A DNA stretch of 64,000 nucleotides, taken from positions 1-64,000 of the forward strand of contig JAOALB010000038.1 of NCBI GenBank assembly GCA_025331125.1. The letters are read 5' to 3'. The first letter of the stretch is position 1, and each line of letters starts with the position of its first letter. The position numbers and the translations under genes are program-made. Below the pieces are notes generated by a model. The model made no database searches, was not told where the DNA came from, and was given only the letters and a program-made list of their open reading frames with translations. Of the stretch, positions 1 to 10,889 are shown in pieces. The stretch comes from Mycogone perniciosa (lineage: Eukaryota > Ascomycota > Sordariomycetes > Hypocreales > Hypocreaceae).

Positions 1-131
1 GCTTTAAAAACCCCTACAATATATGAACAACCCCCCCCCCCCTGGTTCTATTAGTACCACTAGACCCGGGCACCAACAAAAGAAATTTCGCTGACCGCTC
101 CCAACTAAAGATACGTGATGATGTTAGTAGG

Positions 132-419
132 ATGGCGCTACGTACGTCATGGTACATCTCACCAGCAAAGGCAAAGATAATACATTTCTACATACTATAT
201 AATGTTCTCCTATCCCCTAAGATGTATGTCCTTCTTCAATCAGCTTCATCCCACGCTCTAGATATCTCGATTACTTCAAATATCTCCTTGCCCAAACTTA
301 CTTCTTCTCATTATGAAACTGCTCAAAACCTCATCTCTCATACTGCTTACTCGGTTAATCAGTCAAGTAACAAGTCAACCACACATTGTATGTTAACAGC
401 TTTTAGAAACGTTGAATGA
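132..419 (+). CDS. Possible upstream exon or chance ORF
   Basis: This is a 95-codon ATG frame just upstream of the better exon at 443-844. It contains GT donors at 354 (GTTAAT, keeps frame with 443) and 388 (GTATGT, wrong phase). The Ser/Thr/Asn-rich second half looks more protein-like than the first. There is no recognisable domain. It could be the 5' exon of the same gene, untranslated leader, or chance. The splice choice cannot be settled by eye. Confidence 0.15.
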   Translation: MALRTSWYISPAKAKIIHFYILYNVLLSPKMYVLLQSASSHALDISITSNISLPKLTSSHYETAQNLISHTAYSVNQSSNKSTTHCMLTAFRNVE

Positions 420-442
420 AAGCTTTATATTAATATTCTTAG

Positions 443-844
443 AATACCCCTGACTTCATCGACCTTTTACACAGTCTGGATACCGGTGACTCCGACTTTT
501 TTGACGTTGGTCGTGATGGAGTCTTAAGAGGCTTCACAAAGGACTTGGATGTTAAAAAGGCTACGCGACTGAATTCGGCACATATCCAGCAGCTTCTGGC
601 CATGCCCCAATATAAACTGACAGAAACCTATTTTGTGTCGAATTCCTCAGATGTCCCTGAGAATGAGCTGCTTCATCCCAAACCTGAGATACTAGCTGAT
701 GCCCTGGAACTCTTCGACAGTGAAGTTAAGCCTTCACTTGATGTCAGGGCTGCCAGTATCACTTGTGGCCTCAGAGTATGCACCTACTCTAAAAGCTGCC
801 AGGCAGTTAATTGTTTCACTTGCTTCAAAAAGTTCTGCCTCTAA
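443..844 (+). CDS. Putative 3' terminal exon, unrecognised protein with cysteine-rich C-terminus
   Basis: The frame is open from the AG of a good fungal 3' splice site (TATTCTTAG, 434-442) to TAA at 842-844, about 133 codons. It contains no ATG of its own near the start, so it must be spliced to an upstream exon or be a remnant. The N-terminal half is acidic (many Asp in the first 30 residues). The last 26 residues hold six Cys spaced C-x4-C-x5-C-x4-C-x2-C-x4-C, ending CFKKFCL. A GTATGT donor lies at 388-393, giving a 55-nt intron, but that junction does not keep the 132-419 frame open. A donor at 354 would. No family is recognised. Disulfide-rich tails are common in small secreted fungal proteins, but I see no signal peptide. 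Confidence 0.35.
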   Translation, partial: NTPDFIDLLHSLDTGDSDFFDVGRDGVLRGFTKDLDVKKATRLNSAHIQQLLAMPQYKLTETYFVSNSSDVPENELLHPKPEILADALELFDSEVKPSLDVRAASITCGLRVCTYSKSCQAVNCFTCFKKFCL

Positions 845-1500
845 GCTAGCTATTCTATAGTGCTTAGGGTTATCCAGCCTTGTTGGACGTTGGTGTTGGC
901 AGGCTTTGTTGGAATGGGAAATTGTTGAGCATATGGATATATATGTCGCATGTCCGATTTTGTTGTCTTACTCCACATTCACAGCCTAGATAGCTCTTCT
1001 CTTCTTCACAATAGTCTCTTACGACAAGAGATCAATTTCATAGACGCTGTCTACCTACTAGCTTCAATAGAAATTACAAGGTGGATCTTAGTCAGGGCGC
1101 TTCAGGTAACAAGGCCCAGGGTCCTGGCCTCCTGTAATGATGATGGTGATGTACTATTAACGTCCTATGGCAAAAGCCACCAATCCCAGTAGGGTAAAAT
1201 TTAAATATAAAAATTAGCTTTTAATTAATACTATATAATTAATTATCGTAAATTATAGAAATATATAAATTAATATTTTTATATTTAATATTTTATATAT
1301 AAAGGGAAATAAAAGTATTCAAGAAATTAATTTATAATTATTAAAATATTATTATATTTTATTTCTATTTTAAGGTTTAATAAATAATAATAATTTAATA
1401 ATATAATTTAATTACATAAACTTTAATAATTATTTTAATAGTTATAAGAGTTAAAGTTTATTATATAATCTATATTTAAAAAGTTTAATTACTTATATTA

Positions 1501-1588
1501 TATAATAAAAAATAATATTTTATATAATAAAAAATAATATTTTATATAATAAAAAATAATATTTTATATAATAAAAAATAATAGTTTA
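1501..1588. repeat. 22-bp tandem repeat, four copies
   Basis: Four consecutive 22-bp units of the form TATAATAAAAAATAATATTT plus TA (1501-1522, 1523-1544, 1545-1566, 1567-1588). The first three are identical and the fourth has one change. The near-identity suggests recent slippage or expansion inside otherwise decayed DNA. Confidence 0.9.
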
Positions 1589-2865
1589 TATATAACCTTT
1601 TTAAGCCTTTAAAATTTAAAATACTTTTATATTTCTTTATAGATTTTATAAATATTTTTATATTTATATACTGAATATTAATTAACTCTTATACTTTTAT
1701 CCTTTAAACTTTATTTAAAATTTGAATCTTTTTATTTTATTTTTAAATTACTTTATTATTTATTTTTATATTTTTAAAAGGTTTACTATTATTTTTAATA
1801 CTATACTATCTTTTACTATATTGAAAAATATAATATTATTATTAGATATTTTATATATAATTTAAAGTATTATTTATTAATAATACATTCTAAATATTTA
1901 TTTTATAAATTCTTTAATATATTTGATTTTCCTTTAATTATAATTAATTTATTTATTAAATATATTTATTTATATATTTTCAAATAATCGTTAAGAAATA
2001 AAAATATAATTAAAGGTCAAAAGACTTTAGGCTTTTAATTATTATAAATATAAATTAGCTTTTTGTAACTTATATTTTTAATAAAGTTATATATATTATT
2101 TTAAAAATAATAATATATGTTACAAAGGTAATCCTTTATATATAATATTTATATATCTTTAACTTTATAAATAATTTAAGATCTTATAATATTTATAATG
2201 TTTTATAATATTCAAGAATTTATACTTAATTATCGTTTATATTATATAAATATAATCATACACTTTCTTTTAATAATAAATATTAAATATATTTATTAAT
2301 TACTATCGTACCTTAATAACTATATAAATCTTTGATATTCCTTTTTTATCTTAATCATAAACTTTATAGAAAACAATATTTATATTATTTTGAAATTTAA
2401 TTATATAAGCTTCTAAACTATATTTTAATAACCTAATATTAAATATTTCATTTAATAGTTTATTATATTTTCAATATTCTTTTAAAATATTTTATAATTA
2501 GTTTAATAATATCTATATTCTTTTATTCTTAATATTTCGTTAATATTATTAAATATTATTTTAACAAAAAGGAATTAATTTTATTTCAATCTTGCCTTTA
2601 CATAAATTATTTTTATAATTAAATCAATAAGAATATTATTTATTTTATTATTTTTAATATATTTTAAAGCTTTATATGAAGGTTTTACTTTATAATTAAA
2701 GTTTATTTATTAATCTTAATTAATATCAAAACTTCATTACTATATATTAATAAGATTAACTTTTATTTTAATAATATATAGAATTTAAGAATTAAGATAA
2801 AATATTATTAATTTAATATAAATATCCATTCTATAATCTATTTTATTTAAATGAAATATATTTTG

Positions 2866-3232
2866 TTAAAGGGGAATTAGCGCTCTAAATATATATATAT
2901 ATATATATACTAATAATAACTGAAATAGAGTATAGGAACCGCGCTTTTAATAAAGCTATAAACCTATTGTTAAATAAGATAAAGACTAAAAGATACTGCA
3001 AATCATTGAATTCTAATATCTATAATTAAAAGCAATTAATAATTACCTCTTTATACTTTAATAACTATAAAATTATAAAGAAAGTAATATATTTAAAGAG
3101 AATATACATTATTTCATTGTTAAGCTAAGTGTATTTATTTCTTTTTATAGTTTAATCCTTTTTTAATTTAATCGTTATTTAAATAAATAAGTTCTTTTTA
3201 ATTATATTAATAAAAGGGGTATAAATATATTA
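2866..3232. repeat. Dispersed repeat, copy 1 (about 367 bp)
   Basis: This copy aligns over its whole length with 54307-54671 in the same orientation. Both share TTAAAGG at the left, a central GCGCTTTTAATAAA block, an ACCTCTTTATAC block, and AAAAGGGGTATAA near the right end. Differences are mostly transitions plus small indels. It carries no coding capacity and no LTR-like TG...CA ends, so the class is unknown. A MITE, solo LTR or fragment of a larger element are all possible. Confidence 0.75.
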
Positions 3233-4635
3233 CATAATTAATTACCTTTAATAAAACCCTCTTTATACCTATTCGCGAATAAAAGGAGTAAATCTTAACA
3301 AAATACTTATTTTGTTAATCCTTTTAGTATTAATATAGTAATCCCTTAAAGTAAATATGAATAATATAAAGAAATAATAGAAAGGGTATATTATAAAGAA
3401 AAGAAAACTAAAAATAAAATTACTATTATATATACTATTAATATCCCTATATTTAATCTATATTAAATTATCCTTTTTATATTAAAACTATTATAATTAA
3501 ATAACTTTAGTAAATAACTTATATTTATTGCTAAACATGTTAAACTGCCATTTATTTATTAACTTCAATAAATTTAAGCTATAGTACATACTTAAGGCTA
3601 TAATCTATTAGATTTAAGGATATTATATTATTATTTTCTTTATTACTATTATAAAAGCTATTATTCTAGTTTATCCTTTTTTACTTAATTTTATAAAGCT
3701 TTGTCTATTTTTTTAATTGCCTTTTAATTAAACTTTATAGTTACTTTTCAAACTTTTCTCTTTTTTAGATTTTAATTATCCTTTAATTTATTAACAGAAC
3801 TATTATTTTTTTAAAAAAAGGTTAAATCCTTTTTTAAACTTTTAATACTTTTTAATAATATTAATATAGTTAATAAAGGCTTTATAGATTATAGTATTAT
3901 TAAAGAATATATAGATTTATTTTTTATTATTAATTTTACTGCTGCTTTAACTATAAATACTATTTATATTGCTAAGCTAATAGTATTATTCTATTTTATT
4001 ATTATTAATATAGTCTATAAAGTTAAAAAGCATATCCTTTTTTATTATAGTTAATTAAATTATATAATTATAAATATAAATATAATTAAAATTAGAGCTT
4101 ACATTTTCAAAGTTAACTATAAATATTATTTTAATTTATTTTTATAACATTGAAAAAAATTAATTATTAAAGGAAATTATTATTATAATAAATTAAATAG
4201 TTTTCTTTTATAAAGTTATTTATTAATACTTTAAAGTTTATTTAATATTATTTATTAATTTTAATAACATTCTTTTTTAAATTATTTTTGAAACTACCTG
4301 TTAACTTTAATTAACCTTAATTAAACAATACTTAATTAAAAGAAGTAAAATATCTTTTATATTTATATTAAGCTTTATAATAATAAATTTATTTACTACT
4401 ATTATTCAATATAAAACTTAAATTATATTTATATAGCTTTTAACTAAACCTTTAAAGTATAGGTATGAATATTAACTTTAGAATATAAGTTTAAAGTTTT
4501 TTAAATTAATTATTTTATAATTCTTTAAAACTAAAGAAAGTTAAAACTTTATTATTTAAAGGTTTTATTAATTAATTCAATTTAATACTAATAAATCTTT
4601 AAAGTATTTATTAAATTTAAAATAAATTTAAATAG

Positions 4636-4905
4636 CTAGACTTATTAAATGTCAATTCTTTATATCTATATTCTATGAAATATTTCCCTATACCTATAGG
4701 AAGCCCTATACATTTTGTAGGTAATATTTACAATTTTAGTAAAAATATCTCTAAACCTTATGGATTCTTTAAAGTTAATATTACAGCACCTTGTAACATA
4801 AATAAACCATTTTTACCTATAAGAATTAATATAGAAAGCGCAATTAAGAAGTTGAGAAGTGCGAAATTCCTTGAAGGGGATATTACTTTTCCTAGATTCC
4901 TATAA
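4636..4905 (+). pseudogene. Fragment of mitochondrial linear-plasmid type family B DNA polymerase
   Basis: After an in-frame TAG (4633-4635) the translation runs into NVNSLYLYSM (4648-4677). This matches the polymerase motif A region DVNSLYPYSM of protein-primed family B polymerases carried by fungal mitochondrial linear plasmids, with the catalytic Asp changed to Asn (GAT to AAT) and Pro to Leu. It continues with PIGSPIHFVGNI and then YGFFKVNITAPCNINKPFLP, in the order this family shows after motif A. The match fades after about residue 52 of the ATG frame (start 4675), and the last 25 residues up to TAA at 4903-4905 are not recognised. Base use is visibly less RIPed than the neighbours. No plasmid terminal repeat or RNA polymerase gene is seen. 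I read it as a piece of mitochondrial plasmid DNA integrated in the nucleus. Confidence 0.7.
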
Positions 4906-5287
4906 ATATATAATTTTAGGTTATTTTATATATAAACCTATATAAAAATTTGAAAAGTAAAACAATTTAATTTATTAAAATATATAAGCTTATAGGTTAA
5001 AGAGTTATTATAGATAGCATTTTTAGTTATATTTATTAAAGTTAAAGTAATAATAGTATTTATATTATTATATAAAATATTATTTTTAAATTACAATTTA
5101 TTATTTAATTTCTATAAGTAAAGTTATATAAAGAGTTATAAATATTAATAATATAAAAAGATTATATATATATTTTAATATTTAATATTAAAAAAGAGTT
5201 TATTATAATATAAAATACTTTATATAAGTAATTTATTAATAGGCAGTAATAAATAGCTATTAATATATTAATTAAATTAAAGGTAGA

Positions 5288-5459
5288 TATTACGGTATAG
5301 GAAGGCAGGTCAGGGCAAATATTATTGTTGTGCTGTAGAGAGCAAGGAAGCCCTAAGGCTTTACAGAAAGCTATAGCTAGGAACGCGTTAAGGCCTGGTC
5401 ACGTGACCGGAGCTTACGTGACAGGGCGTTAATATCGCGTTACAGTTAGTGCCGTAACA
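5288..5459 (-). repeat. Gypsy A 3' LTR
   Basis: A 172-bp LTR running from TATTACGG (RIP-altered TGTTACGG) to CCGTAACA. It pairs with 38841-39012 and matches the LTRs of D, F and G. It is the 3' LTR because coding is on the minus strand. GTACCCCTCC follows at 5460, the complement of the polypurine tract. Confidence 0.95.
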
Positions 5460-8008
5460 GTACCCCTCCTATCTCGCTATTCGGCCGCGAATAGCTATAT
5501 TACTTGCATAAATTGAAATTCTAGGTAATCTATTTTAATATTTCCAATATAAAGGTAAATAGGGCGAATTATATAGTTTTTAGTGTTAGTAATATATAAT
5601 TCAATTATAGGCTTTAATATAGTGTAGTTTTTAATTGGCGCTCTATAGGTATTAGTTTCTTTTTAGCTATTTCTTTTTTTTTTTTTTATAATTCCTTTTA
5701 ATATTTATTGCAGTAGGCCTAGCTTTTTTAGGTTTTTTATATAAAAGTCTTATATTACCCTCTCTTAGCTTTATAAGTCTTTAGTTAATTACTATATAGC
5801 AGTATAGTATTTTTATTTAATAAAGTAATAGAAACTGTTATTATTATAATAATCTAAAAGCACTTTAAACTTCTACTTTTTTTATATTTTATCTATACTA
5901 TTTTCCCTTTTTAATACTTTACCTTAAATATTCTTTAATTTAACTTTATTAATTATTTTTTACTTAAAGTGCAATAAAGTAGCTATTTTAAATTATAAAA
6001 AAGAGTTATATAGGACTAAGAAGATTTTTATACTTTCCAGTAAACTAATAGCGCAGGCTTATAGGTATACCTTTATTATTATATAAAGTCCCGCCTATTT
6101 ATTATCTAGCTTCTTTATTAGCTGGTTAGTCTTTATATTTTATATATTAATAAAGATTTCCTGCTTAATAGTATAGACTAGTAATGCCTCCTTTTATATA
6201 TTTATGTTTTCTTTATATTTTCTTTTCAAGACTTTAGTGAAGGCCTTTAATTATATAATAATGCATTTAAATCGATCAGTAATAGTATTAGTACAGAAAA
6301 ACTCTCTTTTCTTTAATGCAGAAAGGTTTAGCAGGTAAAGCTATAAAGGCTTTATCCCTAGGCAAGGGTTAAAACTGTAATTAAAAAAAAACAGCGATAT
6401 ACTTGTAATTTTAGATACTATATTATTTACAGCAAATTCGGCTAATAAAAGCCAGTAAACTTAATTATCCTAGTAAAAGTTAATAAAAGCTTATAGGTAT
6501 TATTTTATACTTATATTAATTCTTTTAATTTAACTGTTAGTTTTAAGGTAAACAGCTAATAACTGTTTTAATGTCACTTTTAATTACTTTAAAAGTTATT
6601 TTTAAAGTTTTAATATAAATTATATACTGCAGTTTAATATAATATTATTAAATATACTATAAAGGCAGTAAATCCTATTAATAAATATATTAGCTAGCTT
6701 TTTTATTAATAGTAAAGTAATAGGTATAAAGTAATATATTTTAATAAAGTAATAGACTATTACTAGTAAATATTTATAGGTAATATTATAGTAGTAGGAT
6801 TTAGGCAATAATATAATATAGTTAATAAAGATATTTAACTATATATAAAATAAAACTAGCAGTAGTTAAAGGAAACTTTATAGTAAAGATTATAAGGCCT
6901 TTATTTTAATATATAGTTTACAGGCTTATATAAATACTTTAATATCTTTTAAAATTTATAGCTATTAATATATTCAGCTAATAAGGTTGAGGGTTTTAAA
7001 CCTGCCTAGGTATTTAACTAGGCTACTAAAGTGGTTTCTAAATAGGATTTATATATAAAGCTTATTGTTAAAGGGAATAAAAAGCTACTTTTAGTAATAG
7101 ATTTTATTATTTATTATTACCAGTTGTTTATTATAATTGAGAGTTCCCTGTAAAGCTATTTTAGCTATTAGTAGATATTAGGGTTTTAAAGTATAGTTAC
7201 TATTTCTTTTATTATAGTATTTCATTTAAATACTGCTGCAATTAAGTTATTAATTAGTCTGTTTTCTGCGGGTATTATTATAGCTATAGGGGCAGCCTTT
7301 ACCGATATTTCTATATTTAATAAGATTTCTTTTTAAAATATTGCCTAAGCTTTAAAGTTAAAAGAACTTTGCGGGAGGATAATATATTGCCTGTTTTTAA
7401 TTTAGTTGTTAAAGGGATTTAATTTTATAGGCCTATCTTTTACTTTTCTACTTAAAGCGTTAAGCTTTATAGCGTTAAAGCTAGGTTAATAGATAATGCA
7501 GAAATTAAAGCTAAACAGGAATTTAAAGTATTAGATTTATTTTTAATTTAAGGCTTTAATTAAGGTAAAGTATTTAAGGTTTTTATAGTCTATAATAATA
7601 TTAAATTCTTATAAGCCTTATAATTTTAGGCGCTATTCTTTTATTACTTTAATAATAGCTAGGAGTTTTTTATTATAGATTTTATAGTTGTATTTTTAAA
7701 TATTATACTTTATAAAGAAAAATGTAATAAAGTATAAAATGCTTTTTTTATTATACTGCAATAAGATACTGCTTAGTATTTAATTAAAGGCATTTATTTT
7801 AAAGACTGTTTATTTATTATAGTTAAAGAGGGCTAGGACTAAGGCTAATTTAAAAGTGTATTTAATTAAATTAAAGACTTTTTACTGTTTTTCTTTTTAA
7901 ATATATGATTAGTTTTTCTTTAAAAGCTTATTTAATAGTATAGCTATTTTAAAGTATTTTTAAATAAAATAGCAATAAAAGTTTATAAAGCTAAGGAACT
8001 TTTATAGG
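5460..8008 (-). pseudogene. Gypsy A pol, C-terminal part: RNase H, integrase, chromodomain-like tail
   Basis: The minus-strand translation shows the integrase core at 6620-6808 (MPKSYYYNITYKYLL, then HFIP-like YYFIPITLLL and CLYSIFNNIILN, corresponding to the HG-P-IVSDRG stretch). A chromodomain-like tail at about 5690-5860 reads DYYNNNSFYYFIK then KDL then DFYIKNLKK, with Trp codons turned into stops. RNase H should lie at about 7.4-8.0 kb. The segment ends at 8008 where element B is inserted (target ATAGG, 8004-8008). The reading frame resumes at 28480. Many stops fall at former Gln and Trp codons. Confidence 0.8.
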
Positions 8009-8170
8009 TATTATAGTATATAGAATAGCAGGTTAAGGTAATATCTTTATTATGCCTTAAATAAAGCAAGAAGCTATAAGAATATAGTTTAGAGGTATAG
8101 GACTAAGCCATTATATAAGGATGCATGTAATGCTGATAAATTATTAGAGGGCAGGTTTGGTGCCGTAACA
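8009..8170 (-). repeat. Gypsy B 3' LTR
   Basis: A 162-bp LTR from TATTATAG to GCCGTAACA, paired with 28313-28474. It is followed by GTACCCCCCCC (8171-8181), the complement of the polypurine tract. It differs from the partner LTR mainly by transitions. Confidence 0.95.
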
Positions 8171-9849
8171 GTACCCCCCCCTTTTAAACTCTATTTGCCT
8201 TTAAATGGCTATTCTAAGACTATATATATTCCAATCCTCCTATTATATTAATTCTATTATAAGCGGCTGCTGTGTTGCGGGTCCAGCTAGTCAGTTATTT
8301 TCCTTTTTTTAACCTAGGCAGGCAGGCCAGGCTTATTAAGGTTTTTTATATAGTATTTTAAAAGGGCGGCGTCTTATCCTTTAAAGTCTTTCGCGGGTTG
8401 CCAGCTTAGTATATAGTGTTTCCAGGCTATATAATAGTATAGGCTATCTTTATTATAGCAGTTAAAGATATTATTAAATTCCTACTTTTCTACTATTTTA
8501 TTTATTTTATTATCTCTTTTAAGGATTTATCCCTATATATTCTTATTCTCTCGCTTATTAATAGCGTTTTATCCTAGCAGATATATCTATTAGCCTGCTT
8601 TATTAACTGCTAATAGTTTAAAGAGAGAGTTATAGAATATAAGGAAAATGCGGATGCAGTTAAAGAGTTTAAGTTAGTAGGCTTAAAAGTCTATATTAAA
8701 GATTTTATATAGGCTTATGTATTTATTGTCTCCTTTTTTTATTAGGCAGTTTATTTTAAAGTATTTAGTCTTTAACTATACCCTTTTATTAACTGTAAAT
8801 CGGTATAAGTCCTCCTTTAATATATTAGCTGCAGCCTTATATTAAGCAATTAATTATACTATAAGCGCTTTCAGTTAATTTAAAATTTATTAAAAATGCT
8901 TAGTTATAGTATTTACTTTATAGAAACTCTTTTTTTAAGTAATAGATAAGTTTAGCAGGCAGGGGTTTAAGGCTTAACTTTTAAATATAAGTAAAAATTA
9001 TAACTTATAAAGAATAGTAAAATTCCTATTATTTTAAATATTTAATTATTTTAAATAAACTTTGCAAATAATAATTAATTTATTTAATTATTTTAGTGAA
9101 AATTTATAAACTGCCTAAAATACTGCTTTACCTTTATATTTAGCTATTTAATTTAGCTGTTAATTTTTAAATAATAGGTTAAAGAATATTTAAAGTGGAT
9201 TTTAAATTATTAAGATAACTGCTTTTAAAACTTAGATATAAACTAGGTACCTTAGTCTAATATAATTATTTCTAGGGCTTTATATAAAGTATAGATACGC
9301 AAGATAAAGGTATTAGTAAGTTCTTTAATATTAAATATATAAATAGTAATAAAATAGTGTATTTTTATTAAATAGTATACTACTATAAAGATATTTTTAT
9401 AGACTAAGCTTTACTAGTTATAGTCAGGCAGTAGTATAATATAGTTTATTAAAATATTACTTTAAGCTTAAAATAGTACTAGTAATAGTTTTAAAAATCT
9501 TAAAGGAGTAGATTTATTTAACTTTATTTAAAAGTATAGGTTATAACCTGTAATAAAAGTATTAATATTAACTAATATTCGCAGCTATTAATATATACAG
9601 TTAAAGAGGTTTAGTATTTTTATTTATTTTAGGTATCCTTTTAGCCTAAAAGAGTATATTTAATATATAACTTATATTTTTACTTCATCTATTAATAAAA
9701 GGAAAAGTTGTTTTTAGTAATATATTTAATTACTGCGGATTTAAAAGTCTTATATAGCTGCCTTTAAGTTACTTTAAATGCTTTTAGGCTATTATTAAAT
9801 GGCTAGGTCTTAAAGCGCTTATATTATAATACTTACTATATTTAATATT
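8171..9849 (-). pseudogene. Gypsy B pol, C-terminal part: integrase and chromodomain
   Basis: The minus translation of about 8320-8500 reads SLYYYIAWKHYILSWQPAKD followed by DAALLKYYIKNLNKPGLP. This is a clear chromodomain with both Trp retained (AW and SWQPA, as in WKGY...TWEP). The integrase core at about 9250-9430 reads YKNIFIVVYYLIKIHYFI then ELTNTFILRIYTLYKALEII then ILD-stop-GT, corresponding to VSDRGTQ. Chromodomains direct integration toward methylated-H3K9 heterochromatin in chromoviruses, which fits the nesting. The segment ends at 9849, where element C is inserted (target ATATT). Confidence 0.85.
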
Positions 9850-10123
9850 TGTCGCGGAGCGCGGCACAGCTATATAGAGTATAGAGAGAAATGGGAATGA
9901 AGCTTGATTCTAGTAATTAATATGCCGTAATGGCCTCGCTATATATATATATAGCTAATATAAAGGAAAATATAAAATATATGCGTTATAAGCGCCTATA
10001 TAGTTTAATATATCGCTTACGCGATATATATATTAGCTGGTATCTACTATATAAGCAGATAAAAGCTTTTTAATGCTGATAAGCGCTAATAAGTGGTAGG
10101 TCTTTAGCCTACTTAACCTAATA
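9850..10123 (-). repeat. Copia C 3' LTR
   Basis: A 274-bp LTR starting TGTCGCGG and ending CCTAATA (CCTAACA in the partner). It includes a short palindromic stretch around CGCTTACGCGATATA. It pairs with 16721-16994 with identical length. Confidence 0.95.
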
Positions 10124-10535
10124 TACCCCCCAGTTAATAAAGCTATTTCTAGTATTTTATTAACTGCTATCCTAGTCTATCTATAATATTATAACTGTCT
10201 GGCCGCGCTTTTAAAGCCTTTTTTACTTAGTTAAAAGCTCCTTTATTATAAATATATATTAATATTCTATTATTAAGGTAAAAGGGATATAAATGCTGTA
10301 GCTATTATTGATCTGTAATAATAGGAAGTTGAATAATAAAGCTCTTTAAGCAGGTAAATTAATCCTGAATAGCTAAAATAGGTATATTAGCTGTCCCCCG
10401 GCCCTATTCCTTGCTCTTCTTTTTTAATTATTAATATTATTATTATTATTAATAATAGTAGTATTAGTAGTATTAGTATAGCCCTAGTAAATATTACGCT
10501 TTTCGCGTATTCCTTTTATAGTGCGCTTTTATTAG
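10124..10535. other. Copia C 3' non-coding region
   Basis: This lies between the 3' LTR of element C and the GC-rich island. It starts with the complement of the polypurine tract (ACCCCCC) and holds an A/T/TAT-rich simple stretch at about 10430-10470. No coding sequence was recognised. Confidence 0.5.
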
Positions 10536-10889
10536 CTAATAATAAAATTGCAGAATAAGAATACCTCCTCGGTTAAGTGTGGTCGCGGTCGCCCTTTAAA
10601 GGTAGCTTATTGTAGCGTTGGTTGTCCTTGGGCGGCTACGCCTTCTGCTGCTCTTACGCTGGCTGCTGCTCTGGCTGGTCCGGTTTCTGTTGCTGCGCCG
10701 GCTGGTCTGGTTGCTCGGCCTCTCTCTCGTCTCGAGTTAAGGCTTGCTAGGAATCGCGAGGAAGCCCTCGCTGAGCTGCGCGCCGCGGCGTCTTTATCGG
10801 CTCCTCCTCCTGCTCCTGCAGCTCCTGTTGCTGCTCTTGCTCCTGCTCCGGCCCCTGCCCCCATCGTTGCTGCTGTCCCCTCCTTGTAA
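10536..10889 (+). CDS. GC-rich ORF antisense to copia C pol, AT-hook-like N-terminus, Ala/Pro-rich
   Basis: The frame is open from just after a TAG (10533-10535) to TAA (10887-10889), about 117 codons, with no ATG. Two ATA codons near the start (10539, 10542) could be RIP-altered ATG. Residues near the N-terminus read KCGRGRPLK, an AT-hook core (GRP flanked by basic residues), followed by an Ala-rich middle, a charged stretch (LRLARNREEALAELRAA) and a Pro-Ala tail. The block is roughly 60% G+C by eye within DNA below 30%, and is rich in TpG and CpG, so it escaped RIP. The opposite strand is also open (about 10607-10909), as often in GC-rich DNA, so the coding strand is unproven. It may be host DNA captured by the element. 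Confidence 0.35.
   Translation, partial: LIIKLQNKNTSSVKCGRGRPLKVAYCSVGCPWAATPSAALTLAAALAGPVSVAAPAGLVARPLSRLELRLARNREEALAELRAAASLSAPPPAPAAPVAALAPAPAPAPIVAAVPSL

Larger units (their letters stand above)
1..1195. other. Non-RIPed flank of ordinary base composition
   Basis: This is the only sizeable stretch outside the retrotransposons with balanced composition. CpA and TpG are common here and scarce downstream, so it looks like single-copy DNA that RIP has not touched. Composition falls sharply at about 1195, where continuous A+T-rich sequence begins. It holds one plausible terminal exon (443-844) and two weaker open frames (132-419 and 950-1192). A run of 12 C lies at 31-42. No RNA gene or transposon domain was recognised in it. 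Confidence 0.75.
1196..5282. other. Anonymous AT-rich block (ancient RIPed DNA)
   Basis: About 4 kb of extremely A+T-rich sequence with stop codons throughout all frames. Only three structured items stand out: a 22-bp tandem repeat (1501-1588), a dispersed repeat (2866-3232) and a polymerase fragment (4636-4905). A (TA)n run sits near 2888-2909. No LTR pair, TSD or transposon domain was found, so its origin is unknown. The last five bases of flank (5283-5287, GTAGA) are the target duplicated by element A. Confidence 0.7.

Noticed and set aside
31..45. AACA followed by a run of 12 C, resembling the LTR-end/polypurine-tract joint of the gypsy elements
   Set aside because: Only about 30 bases lie to its left and no partner LTR or family match is visible, so an element edge cannot be supported.
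950..1192. 80-codon ATG frame in the non-RIPed flank
   Set aside because: No recognisable domain, no convincing splice links to 443-844, and within the range expected by chance in DNA of this composition. Not called as a gene.
4906..5282. Continuation of the plasmid polymerase fragment downstream
   Set aside because: No family B polymerase motif B or C (or Gly-Asp-Asp-like) sequence could be read in any frame. The region is ordinary AT-rich DNA.
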